Notes: a model not told the origin generated them from the sequence alone. DNA of 64,000 nucleotides from Alphaproteobacteria bacterium (GCA_024743275.1 JANSWW010000010.1:81728-145727), one strand, 5' to 3'. Positions 1-7,216 are shown, counted from the stretch's first letter. Numbers and translations: made by a program.

Positions 1-2
1 AA

Positions 3-365
3 TTCGTCATGTCGGACCTGGCGAAGGCCGACCTCACGGGCATCGACATGCGCGACGCGGTGCTGCAGGGCGCCAATCTGTCGGACGCGAATATGGAGAA
101 CGCGAAACTCATCGGCGCCGATTTCTCGCCGGTCGACCTCAAGGACAGCCAGGGCAACCTGACCGGCCGGCTGTGGCCCGCCAACCTCGCAGGGGTCAAT
201 CTGCAGGGGGCGGACCTGCGCCGGGCCAAGCTCAATCACGCCAACCTGATGGAGGCGAACCTCAAGGGCGCAAATCTGAAGGGCTGCGATCTGAGCGAGG
301 CCAACCTCACCGACGCCATCCTCGACGATCACGCCTTCGACGACGCCATCACCGGTCTGGAGTGA
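3..365 (+). CDS. pentapeptide-repeat protein, 5'-truncated by the window edge
   Basis: The frame is open through the left edge, so the ATG at 9 is probably internal. The visible 120 residues are almost all A(D/N)Lxx pentapeptide repeats, which fold into a right-handed quadrilateral beta helix. They align with the last 120 residues of the protein at 863-2155: both carry VMSDLA, then a non-repeat turn with GRxWPANLAG, then more repeats. It is therefore the C-terminal end of a close paralogue. Pentapeptide proteins act by shape, as DNA mimics or scaffolds, and no specific function can be read here. The next small gene starts 8 bp after the stop, suggesting one transcript. Confidence 0.9.
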   Translation, partial: FVMSDLAKADLTGIDMRDAVLQGANLSDANMENAKLIGADFSPVDLKDSQGNLTGRLWPANLAGVNLQGADLRRAKLNHANLMEANLKGANLKGCDLSEANLTDAILDDHAFDDAITGLE

Positions 366-373
366 TCCACGCC

Positions 374-727
374 ATGTCCCCCGCCGACTTCCGCGACGAC
401 ACGAAATCCTTGCTGCTGTCCAGCATCGATGCCCAGTTCGTGGAGATCGGCGAGCGCCTGATCGCCGATGTCGCCGCCGCCAAGTCGAGTGAGGTGCCCG
501 AGGGTTTCGTGCTCTATCACCTGAAAAATCTCCAGGGCGAGCCGCTCAAGGACACCCAGACGGACGCCCATGAGATCACCCTGGAAAAGATCGTCCAGAC
601 CGACGGATACCGGACCCTCGAGGACAAGGCCGCGGAACTCAATGTGGTCGTCCGGGTGGACCGCCATTTCTACTCCAGCCACCCCCATCAGGTCAGAATC
701 TTTCGCGTGCTGGCCGATGGCTGGTGA
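374..727 (+). CDS. hypothetical protein, 117 aa
   Basis: The ATG at 374 lies 8 bp behind the upstream pentapeptide gene; the longer open frame starting at 173 only overlaps that gene and is not believed. The product is soluble and mixed-charge, starting MSPADFRDDTK, with no signal peptide, membrane segment or cysteine. I do not recognise a family. The segment around residues 60-85 is rich in D, E and T. Its position between two pentapeptide-repeat genes suggests co-transcription with the first, and a role tied to it is only inferred. Confidence 0.65.
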   Translation: MSPADFRDDTKSLLLSSIDAQFVEIGERLIADVAAAKSSEVPEGFVLYHLKNLQGEPLKDTQTDAHEITLEKIVQTDGYRTLEDKAAELNVVVRVDRHFYSSHPHQVRIFRVLADGW

Positions 728-862
728 GCCGGGCCGCAAGACAATAACGCGGGTACGCCGCCAAATATCCGATGGCGAGAACTCGTTAACCCTATTATCA
801 ATTTGAAATAAATGCTGTTTTGTTGCGCTTAGGCCAAATCCTATCGTAAACTCCCGGCGTCC

Positions 863-2155
863 GTGACCGACAAGAAATCCATGACGCCACAAGACATCCT
901 TGCGACCATAGAAGAACACCAGGCGTGGCTTCAGCGGAAAAGTGGCGGCAAACGGGCCGACCTTTCCGGTCTGAACCTGTCGGGATTCACGCTCACCGGC
1001 TACACGCTCAAATCCGCGAAGATCTCCGGGGCGAACCTCAAGGAAGCGGATATGAGTGGCGCCGATCTCAGCTACGCCGATCTCTTCTGCGCCAATCTCG
1101 ACAGCGCCAATCTGGAAAACGCGACCCTGGTCCGGGCCGATCTCCGGGGTGCCCATATGCGCGGGGTGAATTTCTCCGGCGCCAATCTCAAGGAAGCCGA
1201 TATGCGCGGCGGCGCGCTGATCAGCGGCAACGCCACCAGCCGCCCGAGTTTCCTGCCGGCCAACCTCGCCCGCTCCGATCTCGACCGGGCGAGCCTGGAG
1301 AAGGCCAATATGAGCGGGGCCGACCTCACCGGATCGACCATGCGCCAGGCGAATATGGAATCCGCGCTGATGACCGGGGCCAACCTCACCCAGGTCAATC
1401 TGCAGGGCGCCAACCTATCCGGCGTGGAGCTCTCCGGCTGCAATCTGAGCGACGCGGATTTGAGCGGCGCCGATCTGAGCGGCGCCAACCTGACAGGGGC
1501 CACGGTCAAGGGGGCCAACTTCAAGGGCGCGGATCTCTCCAGCGCCAACATCCAGAATGTCGATCTGTCGGAGGCCGACGTGACCGGTGCCATCCTGGCC
1601 CAGGAATCCGGCGCGATCACCAAGTCGATCCGCGATATTCTCGCCGAACACAAGGTCTGGATCGAGGCCAACGGCCGCAAAGGCGTCCGGGCGAGCCTCG
1701 CCAAGGCGGATCTATCCTTCACCGACTTCGCCGGTGTCGATCTGTCCGGGGCCGACCTGCGCGGCGCGATCCTGCGCGGCGCCAAACTCGCCCGGACCCG
1801 CATGGTGATGAGTGATCTCGCCAACGCGGACCTTCGCGAGGCGGATCTGAGCGAGGCGGTCCTCGACGGGATCAATCTCTCCGACGCCGATCTCACCAGG
1901 GCGAGCCTGAAAAAGGCCAAGCTCGGGGCCGTCGACATCAAGGGATCGGACGGACGGCCCACCGGCCGGATCTGGCCGGCCAATCTGGCCGGCGCCACGC
2001 TCAAGGACGCCGATTTGAGCCAGGCGATCCTCCGGGAAGCCAATGTCGCCCGGGCCGATTTCTCGGGGGCCGTGCTGACCGCAGCCGACCTGACGGACGC
2101 CAATCTTAAGGGGGCGACCCTGGACGACGCCCAGCGGGCCGCGGCGAAACCGTGA
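863..2155 (+). CDS. two-module pentapeptide-repeat protein, 430 aa
   Basis: The protein is nearly all A(D/N)LxG repeats. It is built as two modules, each opening with a helical cap: DILATIEEHQAWL at about residues 11-23, and RDILAEHKVWIEANGRKG at about 257-274. Each module is broken once by a proline-containing linker ending LPANLA or WPANLA. No enzyme domain or membrane segment is visible, and a scaffold or DNA-mimic role is only family knowledge. The GTG at 863 has no good ribosome-binding site; the ATG at 881 (MTPQDIL) is an alternative start. The stop overlaps the start of the lyase-like gene by 4 bp (GTGA), so the two are translationally coupled. It is a paralogue of the truncated gene at the left edge. 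Confidence 0.9.
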   Translation: MTDKKSMTPQDILATIEEHQAWLQRKSGGKRADLSGLNLSGFTLTGYTLKSAKISGANLKEADMSGADLSYADLFCANLDSANLENATLVRADLRGAHMRGVNFSGANLKEADMRGGALISGNATSRPSFLPANLARSDLDRASLEKANMSGADLTGSTMRQANMESALMTGANLTQVNLQGANLSGVELSGCNLSDADLSGADLSGANLTGATVKGANFKGADLSSANIQNVDLSEADVTGAILAQESGAITKSIRDILAEHKVWIEANGRKGVRASLAKADLSFTDFAGVDLSGADLRGAILRGAKLARTRMVMSDLANADLREADLSEAVLDGINLSDADLTRASLKKAKLGAVDIKGSDGRPTGRIWPANLAGATLKDADLSQAILREANVARADFSGAVLTAADLTDANLKGATLDDAQRAAAKP

Positions 2156-3633
2156 CCCGGGGAGACCTTCCGGGCATTGTCCTGGAGCGGCGCGCCGACC
2201 TCACCCTCGACAGTTTTGCCCGTGCCGCCTGGGGCGGCTCCCCGGTCGCCTTCTCGCACGCCGCCGTCGACCGCATGACCGCCGCACGCGAAGCCTTTCT
2301 CCGCTTGATCGAAGACCCGAACGTTGTGGTCTACGGTGTGACCAGCGGCTATGGCCAGATGGCGAAGGTCCGCTTCACGCCCGAAGAACGGAAGCGCCAC
2401 GCGGCCAAACCGCCGCTCGCCTCCAACGCCGCCTTTGGGCGGCCGGCCCCGGACCGGATCGCCCGCGGCATCGTCTTCGCCCGGCTGGCCAATTTCATCG
2501 AGGGACATGCGGCGATCTCGCCGCCCCTGGCGCAGGCGGTGGCGGCGATGCTCGCCCTGCCGTCGCTGCCGCCGCTTCCCATCGACGGGCACGGCGGTGC
2601 CGGGGAAATCACCATTCTTTCCCCGCTGTTTCGGGATGTCGCGCGCGCCCACGACCTCGCCGAAAAGGACATGCTGGCCCTGGTGAACGGGTCGCCGGCC
2701 GCCACAGCGCTGTTGGCCGATCAAGCCCTTGCCGGACGGCGCAGGCTGAGCCGCGCGATCGCCTTGCTCACACTCTCGGCCGAAGCGTTGAAGGCACCGA
2801 TCGAGGCCTATGACGACGCGCTCGACGACCTCTGGAACGATCCCGACGACGCGGCGGTCCTGCGGGAGATGCGGCGGCTGATGGCCGGCGGCTCGGCGGA
2901 AAGACGGCCCTATCAGGCACCGGTGTCGTTCAGAATCGCGCCGCGCCTGCTTGGCAATCTTCACCGGGCCGTCACGCGGGCCGAGATCGCCGCCGGCCGT
3001 ATGCTGGCCGCGGTGACCGACAATCCTGTGTTCCTAGCCCCCGCCCCCATACATCCCGACCCCACCCATCCCGCCCCCTCCCATCCCAACGGCCGCGTGC
3101 TGTCGAACGGTGGTTTCCAAGGCGCGGCATGCCCGCCGGCGCTCGACGCGATCACGGCGGCCTATGCGGATCTCGCGCAGATCGCCGAACGGCAGGCGGT
3201 CAAGATCCTCGACGGTGCGCTCTCCGGCCTCCCCGACCAGCTGATGAGCGGCTGGCCGGAGGATGAACGCTATCTCGGCTGTCTTGGCATGTCCGCGGTC
3301 GGATGGGCCGAGCGGGCCAAGGTGCAATGCGCGGCGACCTTGCTCCCGGGCTCGGAATCCGGCGGGTTTGGCGCGAACGACGTGGCGAGCCCGGTCTTCC
3401 TCGCCTGGGAAAAGACGGTGGTGGCCGGCGACGCCTTGGACGCGACGCTGGCCATTCTCGCGGTGGTGGCCTCGCAAGCGCTGCACGTCACGGGACGGCC
3501 CGCCCCGCCTGCTTTGGCGCCGGTCCTGGATCAGGTGAGAGAGACCGCGCCGCCGATCGACAGCGCCGTGCCGCCGGGGCCTCATGCGGGCGGCCTCGCG
3601 GAACTCTATGGAACGGAGACATACAGGCTATAG
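2152..3633 (+). CDS. histidine/phenylalanine ammonia-lyase-like protein with degenerate MIO motif, 493 aa
   Basis: The fold is recognisable throughout. VVYGVTSGYG (about 63-72) matches the YGVTTGFG tyrosine loop of HAL. LALVNGS and AAVTDNPVFL match LALINGT and NAVTDNP, and LSNGGFQG matches LSGGNFHG. The triad that cyclises to the MIO electrophile in true lyases (A-S-G in GASGDL) reads GHGGAGEI here, around residue 147, so the serine is missing or replaced. QDPYSLR is also changed to QAPVSFR. Either the enzyme uses another chemistry or it is no longer a lyase. A proline/histidine-rich insert (PxHP repeats, about 300-316) comes from a local DNA repeat. It starts with GTG overlapping the previous stop. 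Substrate unknown. Confidence 0.85.
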   Translation: MTRGDLPGIVLERRADLTLDSFARAAWGGSPVAFSHAAVDRMTAAREAFLRLIEDPNVVVYGVTSGYGQMAKVRFTPEERKRHAAKPPLASNAAFGRPAPDRIARGIVFARLANFIEGHAAISPPLAQAVAAMLALPSLPPLPIDGHGGAGEITILSPLFRDVARAHDLAEKDMLALVNGSPAATALLADQALAGRRRLSRAIALLTLSAEALKAPIEAYDDALDDLWNDPDDAAVLREMRRLMAGGSAERRPYQAPVSFRIAPRLLGNLHRAVTRAEIAAGRMLAAVTDNPVFLAPAPIHPDPTHPAPSHPNGRVLSNGGFQGAACPPALDAITAAYADLAQIAERQAVKILDGALSGLPDQLMSGWPEDERYLGCLGMSAVGWAERAKVQCAATLLPGSESGGFGANDVASPVFLAWEKTVVAGDALDATLAILAVVASQALHVTGRPAPPALAPVLDQVRETAPPIDSAVPPGPHAGGLAELYGTETYRL

Positions 3634-3887
3634 GCGTCTGGCCTTTGAGCACTTTCCGACCGGATTGGATCGTCCACCGCGGTGAGGCATGTCGCCAGGT
3701 CGACGGAAACCCGCTTGATCTGGTCCCGCGTTGCGCGGGAGGAAGCACCGTCCAGGAAGTTCCGGACTTCGCCCACCAATAGGTTGGCGTTGATCGCCAA
3801 GTCCTCGGCCTGGCGGCGGGATTCGCCGGCCTTGTTCCCCCGCAACACCCCGATCATCTGTTCCTCACTGAATCGACCGCGCTTCAT
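3606..3887 (-). pseudogene. IS3-family OrfA remnant fused to a chemoreceptor-like tail
   Basis: The first 20 or so residues (MKRGRFSEEQMIGVLRGNKAG) and the ribosome-binding site AGGAGGAAGATCC before the ATG match the start of IS3-family transposase OrfA. The DNA-binding helix-turn-helix that should follow is absent. Instead the frame continues with RQAEDLAINANLLVGEVRNFL, which resembles the extreme C-terminus of methyl-accepting chemotaxis proteins. The 3' end overlaps the lyase-like gene. I read it as an insertion relic joining two broken genes, not a working protein. No terminal inverted repeats or right end of the element were found. Confidence 0.6.
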
Positions 3888-4149
3888 GGATCTTCCTCCT
3901 TACTCACTCCAAAGGCGGGGAATTCCTGAGCACAATCGCCCCAATACCGAGGGAAAAGTCAGAACCGAACCGGACAGAAAGACTATGCCGCGATGGCGGG
4001 AGCATGCTCGGCGCATATGGAGCATGACGGCGAGATGGCCTCATTTATGTGCGAATGCTTCTCAAAAGCATTGACAGAGACCACCTCTCATTCTACCCCA
4101 AGCACTGCGAGTGGTTCTCATTTTCAAAAGAATTCGAGGAGGAATAACC
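3888..4149. other. intergenic region between IS relic and tonB operon
   Basis: No convincing gene. The first part may be leftover insertion-sequence DNA upstream of the OrfA relic. The second part (4050-4149) holds the iron-type operator and the leader of the tonB operon, ending in a strong ribosome-binding site GAGGAGGAATAACC before GTG 4150. Confidence 0.6.
4050..4076 (+). promoter_or_regulatory. Fur-family-like operator overlapping a TTGACA -35 box, upstream of tonB
   Basis: A perfect inverted repeat AATGCTT-CTCAA-AAGCATT (4054-4072) is embedded in TGCGAATG...CATTGACA. The same arrangement, TGCGAATG, then a TCAAAA core, then CATTGACA, recurs 3 kb downstream in front of hemP (7149-7175). 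The last six bases, TTGACA at 4071-4076, look like a -35 hexamer; the matching -10 here is poor. Repression of tonB in iron-rich conditions is inferred from the shared site and gene content. Confidence 0.6.
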
Positions 4150-4368
4150 GTGATCGCCGGCGGAAATTGGGTAATTGGGGTCTATAGCCCGCCCCCCGCC
4201 CCATGGTCGCCGGGTACCGCGTATAAAGCCGACAGCCAGAGCCGCGGTCTCTATTCGAAGGCCGAGGGCGGCGCCTCCGTCCGGCGCGTGAACGATGCCA
4301 TCGTGGGGGCACGAAACGCCCGGACCGATGACTTTATTCCGCCGACGGCGGCCGGAGGGGGCCGATGA
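4150..4368 (+). CDS. small hypothetical protein upstream of tonB, 72 aa
   Basis: The GTG at 4150 has the best ribosome-binding site in the region (GAGGAGGAATAACC, seven bases before it). The frame runs to 4368, overlapping the tonB start by 4 bp (ATGA). The 72 residues contain VYSPPPAPWSPGTAY and SRGLYSKAEGG, with no membrane segment and no family I recognise. It may be a real small protein of the iron regulon, or mainly a leader peptide whose translation is coupled to tonB. The longer start at 4111 lies upstream of the ribosome-binding site and is unlikely. Confidence 0.5.
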   Translation: MIAGGNWVIGVYSPPPAPWSPGTAYKADSQSRGLYSKAEGGASVRRVNDAIVGARNARTDDFIPPTAAGGGR

Positions 4369-5540
4369 GGCTGGGGCCACGGCATGGCGCGGTCGCGTTC
4401 AGCCTGGCCGGGCTGGTGCATCTCGGCCTTGCCGGCCTGATGCTCTCGGCCGAGCCCGAAAGCGGCGCGGAGCATGCCGGCCTCGGCGGGCTGACGATTT
4501 CGCTCGCCGCCGGCGGACAGCCGGGCCAACCCGCGGTACTTGTGTCGGCGGAAACGGTCGCGGCGGAGATGGGAGCCGAGAGCGCCTCTTTCGAGACGCA
4601 AGTGACCGAGCTGGAGACCGTCGACGGGGGCGAGCTTGTCGATACCCTCACCGACCCGCCGGTCGAATCCGCGGTCGAACCCGCGGCCGAACCGGTCCCG
4701 GAGGTCGTTCAAGAGCCAGCCCGGGAACCGGAAACGATTGAGACGGACGTCGCGGAGACCCTTCCCGCGCCCACGCCCCTTCCCACGCCCACGCCCCTTC
4801 CCACGCCCACGCCCGACATAACGGACCAGGAGGTCGTCAACAGCGCGGAAATGCCCAGCGAAGCGACGCCGGCACCGATCGAAACGGTGGTCGCCGCAGT
4901 GCCCCCGCCGATCCGGACTCTGCGCCCCGTCGCCGAGGAAAGCCCATCCGTTATGGCCCCCAGAAAGCGCCCGACCCGCATGCCGGAAAGGACCCGCACA
5001 GCCCAAACGCCCGAACCGGCCCCGGCACAGGAGACGCTGACGGGGGAAAATGCTCCCGAAACGGCAGGTGCCATTGAACGCCGAAACGGAGCCGAAGTCG
5101 CCAGGGATACCACCGGCGAAGCGAGGCCCGACGCCCAGGCGACAGGGCATGCCTCGGCGCCCGTCGAACCGGGCAATGGCGGCAACCCGGGACCGGCCGC
5201 TCAGCCCACGCGGAGCGACATGCGAGCCGGCGGCGGCGGCGCGCCGGGCGCGACGGCGGATTATCTCACCACAGTCCGGCTGTGGCTGGAGCGGCATAAG
5301 GAATATCCCCGTCGGGCGAAACTGCGCCGCCAGCAGGGAACCGTGCTTCTGTTCTTCGTCATCGGCGCCGACGGAACCATCCTGGATCACGAGATCAATC
5401 GCAGTTCCGGTCATTCCCTGCTCGACCAGGAAGTGATCGCGATGATCGAACGGGCGCAACCTCTGCCCCCGCCGCCCGAAGGACTGGCCCGGGACCCCTT
5501 GGCGGTCGCCATCCCGGTGACCTTCACCCTTCGAAACTGA
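4365..5540 (+). CDS. tonB: energy transducer TonB, 391 aa
   Basis: TonB links the proton-motive force at the inner membrane to outer-membrane receptors. A single N-terminal membrane segment (about 9-28, AVAFSLAGLVHLGLAGLML) is followed by a long acidic and proline-rich periplasmic spacer with PTPLPTPTP repeats (about 127-145). The C-terminal TonB fold spans about 300-391, with EYPRRAKLRRQQGTVLLFFVIG and the closing AIPVTFTLRN. It is longer than classical TonB because of the spacer. The PTPLPTP stretch comes from an 18-bp DNA tandem repeat. No exbB or exbD gene is present here, so its energising partners are elsewhere. It follows an iron-type operator and probably serves the haem receptor at 7584-9746. 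Confidence 0.92.
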   Translation: MRLGPRHGAVAFSLAGLVHLGLAGLMLSAEPESGAEHAGLGGLTISLAAGGQPGQPAVLVSAETVAAEMGAESASFETQVTELETVDGGELVDTLTDPPVESAVEPAAEPVPEVVQEPAREPETIETDVAETLPAPTPLPTPTPLPTPTPDITDQEVVNSAEMPSEATPAPIETVVAAVPPPIRTLRPVAEESPSVMAPRKRPTRMPERTRTAQTPEPAPAQETLTGENAPETAGAIERRNGAEVARDTTGEARPDAQATGHASAPVEPGNGGNPGPAAQPTRSDMRAGGGGAPGATADYLTTVRLWLERHKEYPRRAKLRRQQGTVLLFFVIGADGTILDHEINRSSGHSLLDQEVIAMIERAQPLPPPPEGLARDPLAVAIPVTFTLRN

Positions 5541-5562
5541 GGCCTTTTTTGAGCCGGCACGG

Positions 5563-5580
5563 ATCCCGCTCAGGCGGGAT
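5563..5580. terminator. hairpin after tonB
   Basis: A perfect 7-bp stem ATCCCGC-TCAG-GCGGGAT stands 22 bp after the tonB stop. There is no T-run behind it, so it could be a weak terminator or an mRNA 3'-end stabiliser. Confidence 0.4.
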
Positions 5581-5622
5581 GCCGCAGCCTGCCGCATCGT
5601 CTTGGAAAGCGGAAAACGGCAT

Positions 5623-5641
5623 GATAATGAGAATTATTATT
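5623..5641. promoter_or_regulatory. Fur box upstream of the DUF1289 gene
   Basis: The 19 bases from 5623 match 16 of 19 positions of the classical Fur consensus GATAATGATAATCATTATC. The site ends 4 bp before the annotated GTG of the DUF1289 gene, which suits either a downstream start codon (TTG 5700) or a leaderless transcript. Iron control is inferred. Confidence 0.65.
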
Positions 5642-5645
5642 AAGT

Positions 5646-5948
5646 GTGAACGCGCCGAAGTTGGCCCGGATCGCCCCTGAGCCTGGAAAGGGATGCCCGT
5701 TGTCGAAGAAAGTTCCGTCGCCTTGCGTCGATGTTTGCAAGTTCAAACTCGCCGGCCGGTGCATTGGTTGCGCGATGACGAAAAAGGAAAAGAAGAAGTT
5801 CAAGGGGCTCAAGAAACGGGACGACAAGGTCGCCTTCCTGCAAACCCTGGTGGCGCAGCAGAAGGAGCTGGGCCGGCATGACTACTGGAAAAGAGTCTAT
5901 CTGAAGAAATGCGACAAGAAGGGGATCAAGCCGCCGCTAGCGGCCTGA
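5646..5948 (+). CDS. DUF1289-family small cysteine-rich protein, up to 100 aa
   Basis: The core VPSPCVDVCKFKLAGRCIGC matches DUF1289, a small family with four conserved cysteines (SPC..VC......C.GC) that could bind iron, zinc or a cluster; the biochemical role is unknown. The C-terminal two-thirds is very lysine-rich (TKKEKKKFKGLKKRDDK). The GTG at 5646 has no ribosome-binding site and abuts the Fur box. TTG at 5700, seven bases after GGAAAGGG, would give an 82-residue protein beginning MSKKVPSPC and may be the true start. Its place between tonB and dps under a Fur-like box suggests a part in iron homeostasis. Confidence 0.8.
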   Translation: MNAPKLARIAPEPGKGCPLSKKVPSPCVDVCKFKLAGRCIGCAMTKKEKKKFKGLKKRDDKVAFLQTLVAQQKELGRHDYWKRVYLKKCDKKGIKPPLAA

Positions 5949-5973
5949 TCCCTCAAATCGGTCGAGCCGCGTA

Positions 5974-6447
5974 TCAGCCCTTGAGATGCGCGCGCAGCAT
6001 CCAGGCGAATTTCTCATGTGTCTGACCGCGGGCAATAGCCAGATCCTCGGTCAGGGTATCGCCGTGCTCGGCCGCCAGCGATCCGGCGGCGGCCAACGTC
6101 GCGGCAAGCGTTTCCTGCGCTTCGAGCATGAGCGTGACCATCTCTTTCGAGGATTGATGCCCGTCGGCCTCTTTGACCTTGGAACGCTCGATCATCTTGG
6201 CGAGCTGGCCTTCGGCGTGCATGTCGAGCGCCTTGACCCGCTCGGCCAGATCGTCCTGGGCGGTGAAGTGGTCTTCATAGATCGTCTGGAACAAATCGTG
6301 CAGCGGTCCGAACGACATGCCCGTCACATTCCAGTGGAAATTCTGCGCGAGCATGGTGGTAACGGCGGTTTCCGCGACGCACTGATTCAAGGCGTCGGCG
6401 ATCGCCGCCTGCGCGCTGGGGCTGAGGTCGGTTGCGGGATGGCTCAT
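5974..6447 (-). CDS. dps: Dps-family DNA-binding ferritin-like protein, 157 aa
   Basis: Dps dodecamers oxidise Fe(II) with peroxide and store it, protecting DNA. The ferroxidase ligands are all present with family spacing: H38 (NFHWNV), H50 (GPLHDLF), D65 and E69 (AQDDLAE). Length is typical. The N-terminus is short, without the lysine-rich tail used by E. coli Dps to bind DNA, so it may act mainly as an iron-storage miniferritin. It stands alone on the minus strand, in keeping with the surrounding iron genes. Confidence 0.95.
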   Translation of the reverse strand: MSHPATDLSPSAQAAIADALNQCVAETAVTTMLAQNFHWNVTGMSFGPLHDLFQTIYEDHFTAQDDLAERVKALDMHAEGQLAKMIERSKVKEADGHQSSKEMVTLMLEAQETLAATLAAAGSLAAEHGDTLTEDLAIARGQTHEKFAWMLRAHLKG

Positions 6448-6484
6448 GGGATCTCCATTTCTTGTTTGCCTAATCCTGTACGGC

Positions 6485-6949
6485 CTAGGCGTCGGAGTGG
6501 ATGTCCCTATGAAATATGGTGAGATAGCCCCACAAACAACGGGCGTGTCCGGTCTGGAGTTGGCTATTCAGAAGAAAGGCGATGCTGACCGGGTCGTTTC
6601 TGCGGAACGCTCCATGCAGCGCCACCAGCCAGGACTCGTCGAAAGACAGCTCTTGCGCCCCAGACGGGTAGAAACGGGGTGGCCTGGGCATGGCGAAGCG
6701 CATGAAATGGACCACCCATTCGACCATGGTTTCAGGGGCTGGGCGCGGTTCCATGTTATTGCGGATCAGGCTTGCTGTCCGCTCAAGGCTCTCGGGATCG
6801 ACCCGCCGCTGGCCACGGGTGCGGACGGCCGCCTTCCGGCACAGGTCGAGGAACGCTAGACCGTCTGCCGTCAGCTCCGGAACCGCTGGTGACACGGCAG
6901 GCTGTGAAAGATCGGTAGGCCCCCAAGCGACGGGAACGGCGTGACTCAT
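6485..6949 (-). CDS. unknown protein in the haem region, 154 aa
   Basis: I do not recognise this family. From the ATG at 6949 (MSHAVPVAWGPTDL) it is a soluble protein with an arginine-rich middle and a conserved-looking C-terminus (DESWLVALHGAFRRNDPVSI, then LLNSQLQTGHARCLWGYL). There is no signal peptide or membrane helix. The frame also has ATG 6988 and TTG 7015, and the start is uncertain because none has a well-placed ribosome-binding site. Its 5' side faces hemP across about 320 bp that carry three iron-type boxes, one (7022-7036) just in front of this gene. It is therefore likely part of the same iron/haem regulon. Confidence 0.7.
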   Translation of the reverse strand: MSHAVPVAWGPTDLSQPAVSPAVPELTADGLAFLDLCRKAAVRTRGQRRVDPESLERTASLIRNNMEPRPAPETMVEWVVHFMRFAMPRPPRFYPSGAQELSFDESWLVALHGAFRRNDPVSIAFLLNSQLQTGHARCLWGYLTIFHRDIHSDA

Positions 6950-7021
6950 CTGTATATCCACAACACTGAAACTGGCTATCGACGGCATCCTCCGCAGAGA
7001 GATGGTTGCTGTCAACGAGTT

Positions 7022-7036
7022 TGCAAATCATTCGCA
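7022..7036 (-). promoter_or_regulatory. 7-1-7 dyad, Fur-family-like box facing the unknown gene
   Basis: TGCAAAT-C-ATTCGCA is a 7-1-7 inverted repeat with one mismatch. Read on the minus strand it is identical over all 15 bases to the box at 7202-7216. It lies upstream of every candidate start of the minus-strand gene. Confidence 0.6.
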
Positions 7037-7148
7037 CTCGCGGCATGACGGAATGCCGCGCCTTGGCTCGACCGTCCCGGTCGCCCGAGTTCCGCTCCCC
7101 AGATATCGCTCCCAAAAACACCACTCCTGGCCAGCTTTCCTCTTTTTT

Positions 7149-7175
7149 TGCGAATGAGTTTCAAAATCATTGACA
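7149..7175 (+). promoter_or_regulatory. long iron-type operator overlapping the hemP -35
   Basis: Starts TGCGAATGAG and ends TCATTGACA. It shares 22 of 27 bases with the operator before tonB (4050-4076). Its last six bases, TTGACA, form the -35 hexamer of the predicted hemP promoter, so a bound repressor would block RNA polymerase. Confidence 0.65.
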
Positions 7176-7198
7176 CTGGATATCGACCGAAATATGAA
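7170..7198 (+). promoter_or_regulatory. predicted sigma70 promoter of hemP
   Basis: A -35 TTGACA (7170-7175) and a -10 TATGAA (7193-7198) are separated by 17 bp. Iron-type boxes overlap the -35 and the start site (7202-7216). Confidence 0.6.
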
Positions 7199-7201
7199 AT
7201 C

Positions 7202-7216
7202 TGCGAATGATTTGCA
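7202..7216 (+). promoter_or_regulatory. 7-1-7 dyad, Fur-family-like box at the hemP start site
   Basis: TGCGAAT-G-ATTTGCA is a 7-1-7 near-palindrome placed just after the predicted -10 of hemP. It is the exact reverse complement of the box at 7022-7036. Confidence 0.6.

Noticed and set aside
1072..2964. 630-codon open frame on the minus strand across the pentapeptide gene and the lyase
   Set aside because: It is a mirror of the repetitive, G+C-rich plus-strand genes; the translation is low-complexity R/S/A-rich and unlike any protein, and the plus-strand genes have clear family motifs.
3606..3887. functional insertion sequence
   Set aside because: Only about 20 residues of OrfA remain, with no helix-turn-helix, no OrfB and no terminal repeats.
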